Assembly: GCA_964552015.1 (NCBI GenBank) | Contig: CAZKFR010000018.1 | Coordinates: forward strand, 1-51,215 | Direction: 5' to 3' | Origin: Rhodocaloribacter sp964552015 | GTDB lineage: Bacteria > Bacteroidota > Rhodothermia > Rhodothermales > ISCAR-4553 | Length of the DNA: 51,215 bases | Shown: one piece after another, positions 1 to 7,078 of the stretch | Position numbering within the stretch: the first letter of the stretch is position 1 | Layout of the letters: each line of letters starts with the position of its first letter | Made by a program: the position numbers and the translations under genes | The notes under the pieces: generated by a model | What the model was told of the DNA's origin: nothing | Database searches by the model: none | Seen by the model: the letters and a program-made list of their open reading frames with translations, nothing else

Positions 1-39
1 CTCACCGCCGTTCCGTATCTTCCGGCCGCACCCTCCTGA
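1..39 (+). CDS. Possible 3' tail of an upstream gene (partial)
   Basis: The first 12 codons of the window read without interruption in frame 1 and end in TGA, 15 nt before the ATP-grasp start codon. That spacing fits a same-strand upstream gene cut by the window edge. Twelve residues are too few to identify a family, so the call rests only on frame and spacing. Confidence 0.3.
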   Translation, partial: LTAVPYLPAAPS

Positions 40-54
40 CCTATCCCTGCCGCG

Positions 55-1254
55 ATGCCTGCCGACCGCCCCACGCTCCTCTGCCTGGCCAGCTACTTCA
101 AAGGTGAGCGCTTCCTCGAAGCCGCCCACCGCGCCGGGGCCCGCGTGGTGCTCCTGACCCGCGAGAAGCTCGCCGACGAGCCCTGGCCCATGGACCACGT
201 CGACGAGCGCTTCCTCCTGCCCGACCTGCGGCGGCAGCCGGACGTGACGCACGCCGTCAGCTACCTGGCCCGCACCCGCCGCTTCGACCGCATCGTGGCC
301 CTGGACGAGTACGACACCCCCACGGCCGCCTCGCTCCGCGCCCACCTGGGCCTGCCCGGCCCCGACGAGAGCACCGCCCGCCGCTTCCGCGACAAGCTGA
401 CCATGCGCCTGGCCGCCCGCGAGGCCGGCCTGACTCAACCCGCCTTCGTCCCCGTCCTCAACCACGACGACCTGCGGGCCTTCATGGAGGCCACACCGCC
501 CCCGTGGGTGCTCAAGCCCCGCGCCGAGGCCAGCGCCATGGGCATCCGCAAGCTCACCCACCCCGACGCCCTCTGGCCCCTGCTCGACGAACTCGGCGAC
601 CGCCAGTCCTACTACGTCCTCGAACGGTTCCTCCCCGGCGACGTCTTCCACGTCGACGCGGTCGTGTGGGACGGCCAGGTCCTCTTCGCGGCGGCCCAGC
701 AGTACGGCGAGCCGCCGCTGGACGTCTACCAGGGTGGCGGCGTGTTCCTCTCCCGCACCGTCCCGCACGACACCCCGGAGGAAGCCGAGCTGCTCCGCTT
801 CAACCGCGACCTCGTCGCCGCCTTCGGCCTGCGGCACGGCGTCACCCACGCCGAGTTCATCCGCCATGAAGGCCGTTTTTATTTCCTGGAGGTGGCCGCC
901 CGCGTCGGTGGGGCCGGCATCGACCGCCTCGTCGAGGCCGCCACGGGCCTGAACCCCTGGGAGGCGTGGGCGCACGTGGAGGTGGCCCGCGCCCGCGGCG
1001 ACGCCTACCGCCTGCCGCCCCTCCGCCGCGACTACGCCGGCCTCGTCGTGTGCCTCTCCCGCCAGCCCTGGCCCGACCTCTCCGTCTACGACGATCCCGA
1101 GGTCGTCTGGCGGCTGCACAAGAAGCACCACGCCGGCCTCGTGGTCGCCGCGCCGGAACACGCCCGCGTCGAGGAACTGCTCCACGCCTACGCCCCCCGC
1201 TTCGCACAGGACTTTCTCGCCTGGCAACCCCCGCTGGACACGGCGCCGGAGTGA
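55..1254 (+). CDS. ATP-grasp domain protein, carboxylate-amine ligase-like
   Basis: A 399-residue cytosolic protein of the ATP-grasp superfamily, which couples ATP hydrolysis to acyl-phosphate formation and ligation to an amine or thiol. The layout is a preATP-grasp N-terminal region (about 1-110), then the ATP-binding region with the lysine and glycine/alanine-rich segment WVLKPRAEASAMGI near 150, and late acidic metal-binding residues in HAEFIRHEGRFYFLEVAARV near 275-295. The usual Asn of the final E-x-N motif is Ala here, which is seen in several ATP-grasp branches. The C-terminal 90 residues resemble the lid of the carbamoyl-phosphate-synthase-like group. The substrate cannot be read from the sequence. 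It faces glgA tail to tail across a hairpin-forming repeat; no operon partner is visible apart from the possible gene cut by the window edge. Confidence 0.8.
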   Translation: MPADRPTLLCLASYFKGERFLEAAHRAGARVVLLTREKLADEPWPMDHVDERFLLPDLRRQPDVTHAVSYLARTRRFDRIVALDEYDTPTAASLRAHLGLPGPDESTARRFRDKLTMRLAAREAGLTQPAFVPVLNHDDLRAFMEATPPPWVLKPRAEASAMGIRKLTHPDALWPLLDELGDRQSYYVLERFLPGDVFHVDAVVWDGQVLFAAAQQYGEPPLDVYQGGGVFLSRTVPHDTPEEAELLRFNRDLVAAFGLRHGVTHAEFIRHEGRFYFLEVAARVGGAGIDRLVEAATGLNPWEAWAHVEVARARGDAYRLPPLRRDYAGLVVCLSRQPWPDLSVYDDPEVVWRLHKKHHAGLVVAAPEHARVEELLHAYAPRFAQDFLAWQPPLDTAPE

Positions 1255-1261
1255 TCCCGGG

Positions 1262-1315
1262 TTTATGGTGCGTAGTGCGTAAAGGGAACACGCACCACGA
1301 AACACGCACTACACC
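1262..1315. repeat. Degenerate heptamer array with opposed arms (locus A)
   Basis: The right arm reads ACGCACC-ACGAAAC-ACGCACT-ACACCTC, a strict 7-nt period with ACG at each start. The left arm is the same pattern on the other strand (reverse complement ACGCACT-ACGCACC-ATAAACC). GTAGTGCGT at 1272-1280 is an exact inverted match of ACGCACTAC at 1304-1312, so the site can fold into a hairpin. It fills the gap between two convergent genes and could act as a bidirectional terminator, but there is no T-tract. Confidence 0.65.
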
Positions 1316-2779
1316 TCAATGTCCCCGGCGTTTGTGCACGGTGCGCCAGTACAGGTCCAGGTACTTCTCGGCGGACTTGTCCCATGAGAAGTCGCTCATC
1401 ATGCCGCGCCGCTGGATCTCCCGCCAGGTCTCCGGCTCGTGGAAGAGCGCCAGCGCCCGCAGGATCGTCGCGTGAAGGGCCTCCGGCGTCATATCGTAGA
1501 ACGAGAAGCCGTTGCCCTGCCCCCCGAACTCGTGGAAGTCGTGCACGGTATCGGCCAGGCCTCCGGTACGATGCACGATGGGGACGGTGCCGTAGGTCAG
1601 GCTGTACATCTGGTTGAGGCCGCACGGCTCGAACCGGGACGGCATCAGAAACAGATCCGCCCCGGCTTCGATCCAGTGCGCCAGTTCCTCGTGGTAGCCG
1701 ATGTAGACGCCCACGCGATCGGGGAACGTGGCGGCGGCCCAGTTGAAGAAGTCCTCGTAGCGCCGCTCCCCGCTGCCGAGCACGACGAGCTGCATCCGGT
1801 GGTTGACCATCAGGTCCCCCAGGATCGGCTCAAGCAGGTCGAAGCCCTTCTGCCCGGTCAGGCGGGAGACAATCCCGAACGTAGGCACGCGCTCGTCGTA
1901 GTCGAGGCCGAAGCGCTCCAGCAGGGCCTTCTTGTTCTTCTGTTTCTTTCGGAGCGAGGCGAAGTCGTAGTTCTGCGGGATGTAGGGATCACGGGCGGGA
2001 TGCCAGATGTCGGTGTCGATGCCGTTGAGGATGCCGTAGAGGTCGCCCCCGCGGGCCCGGAGGACGCCGTCGAGGTCGGCCCCGAAGGCCGGGGTCTGGA
2101 TCTCGTGCGCGTACGTCTCGCTGACGGTCGAGATGCTGTCGGCAAAGACGAGGCCGGCCTTCATGAAGCAGAAGGCGCCGTGGAGTTCGTACGGGCCGCC
2201 GGGGAAGAACAGGTCGTACGCCAGCCCGGCCTTGTAGATCGACGCCGGCGCAAACCGCCCCTGGTAGCCGATGTTGTGGATCGTCAGCAGCGAGGCCGTC
2301 TGGTGGAACAGGCGGTCCCAGTGGTAGACCTTGTGGAGATAGACCGGCATGAGCGAGGTCTGCCAGTCGTTGCAGTGGATCAGATCGGGCGCCCAGGCAT
2401 AGCGCTGGAGAATCTTGAAAACGGCATGCTGCAGGAAGATGTAGCGCTCGTCCTCGTCGGGGTCGCTGGTGTAGATGCTGCCGCGGTGATAGTAGTGCGG
2501 GCAGTCGATGAAATAGACCTCGACGGGAGAGTCCGGCAAATGCCCGTACCACACGTTGAACGTGCGCGTGTGGTCGCCGACCGTCACGGGGATGTCCTGG
2601 AGTTCCGAGGCAAAGATGAGCCCGTGGTCGAGGGTGCGGATGGACTGGTAGAGCGGCATGAACAGCTTGACCTCGCAGCCGAGGGCGGCCAGCGCCTTCG
2701 GCAGCGCACCGCTCACATCGGCCAGGCCTCCCGTCTTGGCGTAGGGCACGCACTCGCTCGTAGCAAAGCAGACTCTCAT
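1316..2779 (-). CDS. glgA: Glycogen synthase (ADP-glucose type, GT5)
   Basis: Transfers glucose from ADP-glucose to the non-reducing end of alpha-1,4-glucan in glycogen synthesis. The 487-residue length is normal for bacterial GlgA. The N-terminal nucleotide-sugar signature KTGGLADVSGALPKAL is at about 15-30, and the C-terminal GT-B half has RFEPCGLNQMYSLTYG followed by HRTGGLADTV, which carry the active-site Glu and the second glycine-rich loop. The frame stays open for another 80 codons upstream, but the conserved family N-terminus MRVCFATSECVPYAKTGG begins at the chosen ATG, and the upstream residues are low-complexity and unlike GlgA. It is divergent from the M14 peptidase gene across a 109-nt region holding an inverted repeat. 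No glgB or glgC lies in the window. Confidence 0.96.
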   Translation of the reverse strand: MRVCFATSECVPYAKTGGLADVSGALPKALAALGCEVKLFMPLYQSIRTLDHGLIFASELQDIPVTVGDHTRTFNVWYGHLPDSPVEVYFIDCPHYYHRGSIYTSDPDEDERYIFLQHAVFKILQRYAWAPDLIHCNDWQTSLMPVYLHKVYHWDRLFHQTASLLTIHNIGYQGRFAPASIYKAGLAYDLFFPGGPYELHGAFCFMKAGLVFADSISTVSETYAHEIQTPAFGADLDGVLRARGGDLYGILNGIDTDIWHPARDPYIPQNYDFASLRKKQKNKKALLERFGLDYDERVPTFGIVSRLTGQKGFDLLEPILGDLMVNHRMQLVVLGSGERRYEDFFNWAAATFPDRVGVYIGYHEELAHWIEAGADLFLMPSRFEPCGLNQMYSLTYGTVPIVHRTGGLADTVHDFHEFGGQGNGFSFYDMTPEALHATILRALALFHEPETWREIQRRGMMSDFSWDKSAEKYLDLYWRTVHKRRGH

Positions 2780-2813
2780 CGCAAGGGCATCGATCGTGAA
2801 TCGAGAAGACCGA

Positions 2814-2871
2814 GAACGTTGTGGTCGTCCCGGCGTCTCAGCGTAGCGGTCCTCCCGGAAGCACAACGTTC
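2814..2871. promoter_or_regulatory. Perfect 10-bp inverted repeat in a divergent promoter region
   Basis: GAACGTTGTG (2814-2823) and CACAACGTTC (2862-2871) are exact inverted copies separated by 38 nt, centred between the start codons of glgA and the peptidase gene. Each half contains the self-complementary AACGTT. Two half-sites about 48 bp apart centre to centre in a divergent intergenic region look like an operator pair; an mRNA hairpin is the alternative. No regulator is identified. Confidence 0.45.
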
Positions 2872-2888
2872 CTTGCCGGAGAAGATAC

Positions 2889-3959
2889 ATGCTGGAAACG
2901 ATAATTGAAGGGGTGGCGGCCACGTCGCCCGTCTTTCGTACGCAGGAGCAGGTCCGCGGGCCCATCCGGGCGGCGTGCGAAGCCCACCCGGACGTCGCCG
3001 CGTACCACGAGCTGGGCACGAGCGAGGAGGGCCGGCCGCTCTACGGCGTCGTGCTCGGGCACGGGCCGCACGCCGCCTCGCTCATCGCCGGCGCCCACAG
3101 CGACGAGCCGGTCGGGCCGGAGACGCTCCGCACCTTCGTCCTCGAAGCCCTGCGCCAGCGGGACCGCCTCGCGCCCCTCTTCGAGCGCTTCCGCTTCGTC
3201 GTCGTGCCGCACATCAACCCGGACGGTGAGGCCCGCAACCGCCCCTGGATCGAACGCTGGCCGGACGTACGCGCCTACGTGCGCCACGCGTTCCGCGAGC
3301 CGCCCGGCCGCGACCTCGAGTTCGGCTTCCCCGCCCTGCGCGCCGAGAACCGGGCGGTGTCCGCTTTCCTGGAGCACCACGCGCCGGTGGGCCTGCACAT
3401 GAGCCTGCACGGCATGGGCTTCGCCGAGGGCGCCATGCTGCTCATCGAGCGCCGGTGGGCCTTCCGCACGCAGCCCCTGCGCGACGCCTTCGCCGCCGCC
3501 GCCCGTACCCACGGCCTTCGCCTGCACGACCACAACCGCAAGGGCGAAAAGGGCTTCTTCTACATCGAGCCCGGCTTCACGACGACGCCCGAGGGCGAAG
3601 CCATGCGCCACTACTTCCACGCCCTGGGCGACGACGCCACCGCCGCCCTCTTCCATGACAGCTCCATGGAGTACGTCCGCCGTCTCGGCGGCGACCCGCT
3701 CTGCCTGGTCACCGAACTGCCGCTGTTCGTCGTGGCCTTCCGCGACCCGCCACCGCCCGAGCCGGGCCGCCCCGCCGCCTACCTCGCCTTCCGCGAACGC
3801 CTCCCCGCCTGGCGCCAGCGCCTGGCCGAAGGCGCTCCGGACGATGACCTGCTCGCCCCCTTCACCCTCACCCCGGTCGACCTCCCCTCGCAGCTGCGCC
3901 TCCAGATGACGACCCTCGACCTGGGCCTGCAGGCCGCCTTCGGTGAAGGTCTGGTATAA
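2889..3959 (+). CDS. M14 family zinc carboxypeptidase-like protein
   Basis: A 356-residue protein related to the M14 metallocarboxypeptidases. The zinc ligands are visible as H70-x-x-E73 in AGAHSDEPVG, and the third ligand is probably H174 in HMSLHG. The NPDG motif (110-113), followed by Arg and Asn in GEARNRPW, is typical of substrate-binding residues in this family, and E276 in CLVTELPLF is the likely general base. No signal peptide is seen, so a cytosolic role such as peptide or amidated-substrate hydrolysis is likely. Residues 280-356 form a C-terminal tail without a recognised domain. The start is the first ATG after the divergent region. True substrates in this M14 branch are mostly unknown; the family call is firm, the activity is not. 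Confidence 0.8.
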   Translation: MLETIIEGVAATSPVFRTQEQVRGPIRAACEAHPDVAAYHELGTSEEGRPLYGVVLGHGPHAASLIAGAHSDEPVGPETLRTFVLEALRQRDRLAPLFERFRFVVVPHINPDGEARNRPWIERWPDVRAYVRHAFREPPGRDLEFGFPALRAENRAVSAFLEHHAPVGLHMSLHGMGFAEGAMLLIERRWAFRTQPLRDAFAAAARTHGLRLHDHNRKGEKGFFYIEPGFTTTPEGEAMRHYFHALGDDATAALFHDSSMEYVRRLGGDPLCLVTELPLFVVAFRDPPPPEPGRPAAYLAFRERLPAWRQRLAEGAPDDDLLAPFTLTPVDLPSQLRLQMTTLDLGLQAAFGEGLV

Positions 3960-3974
3960 TCCAGGTATACTTTC

Positions 3975-3988
3975 TGTTAACTTTAACA
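3975..3988. promoter_or_regulatory. Perfect palindrome TGTTAA-CT-TTAACA
   Basis: A 6-bp exact inverted repeat with a 2-nt spacer in an AT-rich patch that stands out from its GC-rich surroundings, 130 nt before the start of the CBM48-like gene. Position and symmetry suggest a regulator-binding site; no binding protein is known from this window. Confidence 0.35.
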
Positions 3989-3999
3989 ATTGGAACCGC

Positions 4000-4028
4000 T
4001 TGCAAAAAACGCCGTCATTGTACTTCTC
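4000..4028 (+). promoter_or_regulatory. Possible Bacteroidota-type promoter for the CBM48-like gene
   Basis: TTG at 4000-4002 and TACTTCTC at 4021-4028 are spaced 18 nt, near the TTTG / TAnnTTTG arrangement used by Bacteroidota primary sigma factor. The -7 box matches only in part. It is followed by a small hairpin (TCGTGCT 4036-4042, AGCATGA 4051-4057) in the predicted leader. Weak evidence. Confidence 0.2.
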
Positions 4029-4117
4029 CGTTAAGTCGTGCTATTTTTTAAGCATGAGGGATTCAGGGAGTGCCCTCGCTCGACCTCCATCGAAAAAACC
4101 AAACCACGTGTGTTGAC

Positions 4118-4417
4118 ATGATAAACAAGAAAGTGAGCCCGAAAGGCACGAAGGTGCGTGTCACGTTCGAACTGCCGGGTGATGTGGCCACCAAAGAGGT
4201 TGCCGTCGTCGGGGACTTCAACGAGTGGAACCCCGAGGAAGGCAAGATGACCTTCGTCAAGAGCCGCAACGTGTGGAAGAAGGAAGTCTCGCTCGACGCG
4301 GGCAAGACGTACCAGTTCCGCTACTTCATTGACGGTGAGACGTGGGCCAACGACGAGGAGGCCGACGGCGCCGTGCCGAACGAGTACTTCAGCCAGAACA
4401 GCGTGCTCTCGCTCTGA
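4118..4417 (+). CDS. Stand-alone glycogen-binding (CBM48 / isoamylase early set) protein
   Basis: A 99-residue protein made of one beta-sandwich glycogen-binding module and nothing else. Diagnostic features are VAVVGDFNEWNPEEGKM near 28-44, with the aromatic starch-binding residues of the family, and the late segment TYQFRYFIDGETWAND. Such modules normally precede catalytic domains (GlgB, isoamylase) or serve as targeting subunits as in AMPK-beta; free-standing copies are known in this bacterial group. The frame opens 48 nt earlier, but the residues before MINKKVSPKGTKVRVTF do not resemble the family, so the internal ATG is preferred. It is a single gene bounded by a clear terminator, 1.3 kb from glgA. 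A role in binding glycogen or recruiting enzymes to it is inference. Confidence 0.85.
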   Translation: MINKKVSPKGTKVRVTFELPGDVATKEVAVVGDFNEWNPEEGKMTFVKSRNVWKKEVSLDAGKTYQFRYFIDGETWANDEEADGAVPNEYFSQNSVLSL

Positions 4418-4538
4418 GCGTGCACGTGCCACGCACCTCTCTCGCCCGGCTCGGAGCCTGAGGCACCTCAGAGCATCCCTTTCCCGGATGCCGGCTCATG
4501 ACCGGGACAACCCGACGGCACGTCTGACAAGGTGGACG

Positions 4539-4566
4539 AGGCCTCCCGCAAGGGGGGCCTTTTTTT
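4539..4566 (+). terminator. Rho-independent terminator
   Basis: A 9-bp stem (AGGCCTCCC with GGGGGGCCT, one G-T wobble) around a GCAA tetraloop is followed directly by six T residues. The orientation ends transcription of the CBM48-like gene, 121 nt beyond its stop codon. There is no T-tract on the other side, so it does not obviously serve the minus-strand cassette. Confidence 0.85.
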
Positions 4567-4615
4567 GTGGCCTCCCCCCACTCCATGCGTCGGCGTCCCG
4601 GCCCGCACACCGGCC

Positions 4616-7078
4616 TCACAGGCCGAGCTCAGTCCGGTGCTCCCGGATTACCTCATACAGCCGCAGGGCTACCAGACGATGCGCCGCGGCATTCGGATGC
4701 GAATCCCAGGGTGCCAGCCAGAGCGCCTGTTCGTCGTGCCCTTCATACGCATCGTCCGCACGGAGCACGACGAATCCCGCCGCGAGAAGCTGCTCCCTCA
4801 TTGCTTCCCAGTCCGGTTGCGCCTCCCCGTGACGACCGAGCACGGGGGTGACATAAAAGACCGGCAGGATCCCCTGCCGGCGGCAGGCTTCGGCAATGCG
4901 GCGATAGGCCCACGCCACCAGGGTGTCGGCGTAAGGGATGAGACGCCGTTCGAGTTCCTCCTGTGGATCCCCGGCTCCGGCTCCGGCGTGCTGGCGCACC
5001 GCCTCCAGGAACGCGTAACGGAGCGGGACGCCCTCCCGGATGCGCCGCGCCAGCGTCTCCACCAGGCGTTTCCGGCTGCCGGCCCCTACCTTCAGGAAGA
5101 GCGCGTCCGGGGCAAAGGCCCCCACGCGCTCCTCGGCCAGCACCACCTGCTGGAGCAATGAGTAACCGGTCACCGCAAAATTAAGCACCTCATACCGGGT
5201 GTACCTCGGACTCACCGGATGGCGGTTCAGCAGTTGTTCGAGCCGCGCTTCGAACGTCTCCTCGTTCGCCACGCCCCATCCCATCGCAAACGAAGCACCC
5301 AACAGGGCGATGCGATAGGTGCCCGGCGGCTTCTCGAAGGTGTACTCACGATCGCGCAGCCCGTGGCCGTTCACACGCAGGAGCGTCCCCCGGAATGGCG
5401 TTGCACGCCCTGGAACGAGGGCATAGCCCAGCAGGTCGCCGGTAAGGCGGGCGGCGCCGGCCTCCACGAGCGTGCGATCCCATGCGGCCGGCCGCCGCGC
5501 CCGTCCGAGTACCTGCCAGAGCGCGGCGGTGTACGATCCGGGAGCCAGGAGACCTTCGTAGTACCCCGCGTTCCCGAGCACGTCGTCCCGCTGATTGAAC
5601 CGGTCACGCTGTAGCTCGGCCAGCCCCTGCCGTACGTCGGGTGGGGCGAGATGTCCTACCGGCCCGGTGGTCAGGAGCAGCAGCCCCGCCGCGCCGGCCA
5701 TGGCCCACCATGCCACGCCATGCGAAGCATCGCTCCCCCCTTCTCCCGGCCGGCACCTCGTGATCCCTCCCGAGAGGCCCACCACGACGGCCCCTCCGAT
5801 CATCCCGATCAGCACCACCCACAGCATCGTCTTCGCCTCGACCAGCCCACGCACCCCCCCGGTGGCCCCGGCCGCCGAGTGTGTCCAGAACATCCACAGA
5901 AACACCACGACGAGCATCACCGCCATCGGACGCACCATGCGCCCTATCATGCTCCCCGCCTTCTCGCGTCCTCGCCGGCGCAGGTCCATCCACGCCTGCA
6001 CGGCCACCAGACCTCCGAAACTTCCCCAGAACACCCATCCGGTCTCGGCTCCCGCCAGCGTCCCCCGAAGCCAGAACCACTGGTAGGCGTGCAGCAACCA
6101 GGATACGCCGAACACCAGGAGCACGGCCCCCACCACCGCCATCCCGATCCCGTACCGACGCAGTCGCATCACAACCGGCAGGAAGATCAGGCGGTGCATG
6201 AAGTCCCGCCAGTAGCTATTGGCTCGCCTCCAGAAATCACGGAACGACGACGCCAGCCCGTATCGCCGGAACACCGGCGGCAGATCCCATCCGAAGAGAA
6301 CCAGCACCCCGACGGCCAGGTGGAATAGGCCGGAGACGCGCAGGTAGAGCAGAAACGTCGCCACCATGTACTGCACGGCCACGCCCGGCCCCTCGACGGT
6401 GGCCGGATCCGGGACGAGATACAGGTACACGGCCCGGTAGGCGATCAGGTGGGTGATCCCCCGAAACATCCAAACGATGCCTTTCCGGGCGGTGGCCGCC
6501 GGATCGCGTCCGGCCTGGCGGGATCGCCGGAAGGTCGCAAAGTCGACGACCGGAAACAGGGGCATGCACAGGTTGGGCAGCAGGAAGAAATACCCCAGGC
6601 GCTCCCACCACGTCGCCGGCGTGCGCTCGTGGCGCAGGGCATGGAGATAGACGATCAGCCGGAACATGAACAACCCGGCCAGCATCGGGATCACCACGTC
6701 GGGCAACGCCTGCCAGGCCGGGAGCACGATCCTACCCGATCGGAGCGCAGCCAGCCCGGCGCCCGCCAGCACGACCATCATCACACGCCAGCGGAACGCA
6801 AGGGGCAGGTGGCATAGCCCGATCAGTCCCACACCGAGTGCGATCACGGCCGGACCGTGTGGAAACCCGAGGAGCCACACCAGCGCGGACCCTGTGAGGA
6901 GCACGAAGAAAGGCAGGCGCCACCGAAACGGCAGCCACATATGTACCAGAAACCCTCCCAGGATCCAGGGGAGCAGGAGCGTAAAGCCGTACGTCTGCTC
7001 CACGTTGTAAACATGGGCGACGGCGAGCACGAGTGCCAGTTGCCCCGTCACTTCCAGTACACGCGCGGCCTTCCTCAT
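4616..7078 (-). CDS. MBOAT acyltransferase fused to an SGNH-hydrolase-like domain
   Basis: An 820-residue membrane protein. Residues 1-470 are strongly hydrophobic and match membrane-bound O-acyltransferases: the segment FRDFWRRANSYWRDFM (279-294) occupies the place of the usual FWRRWH motif, and H330 in SWLLHAYQWFW is the likely catalytic His. Residues 560-820 form an SGNH-like domain: S596 in LLGASFAMGWGV (normally GDS), NFAVTGYSLLQQ as block II, and D792-x-H794 in WDSHPNA as the Asp-His pair. MBOAT and SGNH partners acting together are known from AlgI/AlgJ and DltB/DltD; here they are one chain. The chosen ATG overlaps the stop codon of the synthetase gene (ATGA) and follows a GGAGAGGGGGG stretch, implying translational coupling. 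It probably moves an acyl or acyl-amino-acid group to an extracytoplasmic acceptor; the acceptor is unknown. Confidence 0.85.
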   Translation of the reverse strand: MRKAARVLEVTGQLALVLAVAHVYNVEQTYGFTLLLPWILGGFLVHMWLPFRWRLPFFVLLTGSALVWLLGFPHGPAVIALGVGLIGLCHLPLAFRWRVMMVVLAGAGLAALRSGRIVLPAWQALPDVVIPMLAGLFMFRLIVYLHALRHERTPATWWERLGYFFLLPNLCMPLFPVVDFATFRRSRQAGRDPAATARKGIVWMFRGITHLIAYRAVYLYLVPDPATVEGPGVAVQYMVATFLLYLRVSGLFHLAVGVLVLFGWDLPPVFRRYGLASSFRDFWRRANSYWRDFMHRLIFLPVVMRLRRYGIGMAVVGAVLLVFGVSWLLHAYQWFWLRGTLAGAETGWVFWGSFGGLVAVQAWMDLRRRGREKAGSMIGRMVRPMAVMLVVVFLWMFWTHSAAGATGGVRGLVEAKTMLWVVLIGMIGGAVVVGLSGGITRCRPGEGGSDASHGVAWWAMAGAAGLLLLTTGPVGHLAPPDVRQGLAELQRDRFNQRDDVLGNAGYYEGLLAPGSYTAALWQVLGRARRPAAWDRTLVEAGAARLTGDLLGYALVPGRATPFRGTLLRVNGHGLRDREYTFEKPPGTYRIALLGASFAMGWGVANEETFEARLEQLLNRHPVSPRYTRYEVLNFAVTGYSLLQQVVLAEERVGAFAPDALFLKVGAGSRKRLVETLARRIREGVPLRYAFLEAVRQHAGAGAGDPQEELERRLIPYADTLVAWAYRRIAEACRRQGILPVFYVTPVLGRHGEAQPDWEAMREQLLAAGFVVLRADDAYEGHDEQALWLAPWDSHPNAAAHRLVALRLYEVIREHRTELGL

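Noticed and set aside
1439..2908. A 489-codon plus-strand open frame across glgA
   Set aside because: Fully antisense to glycogen synthase, with Val/Glu/Arg-rich shadow composition.
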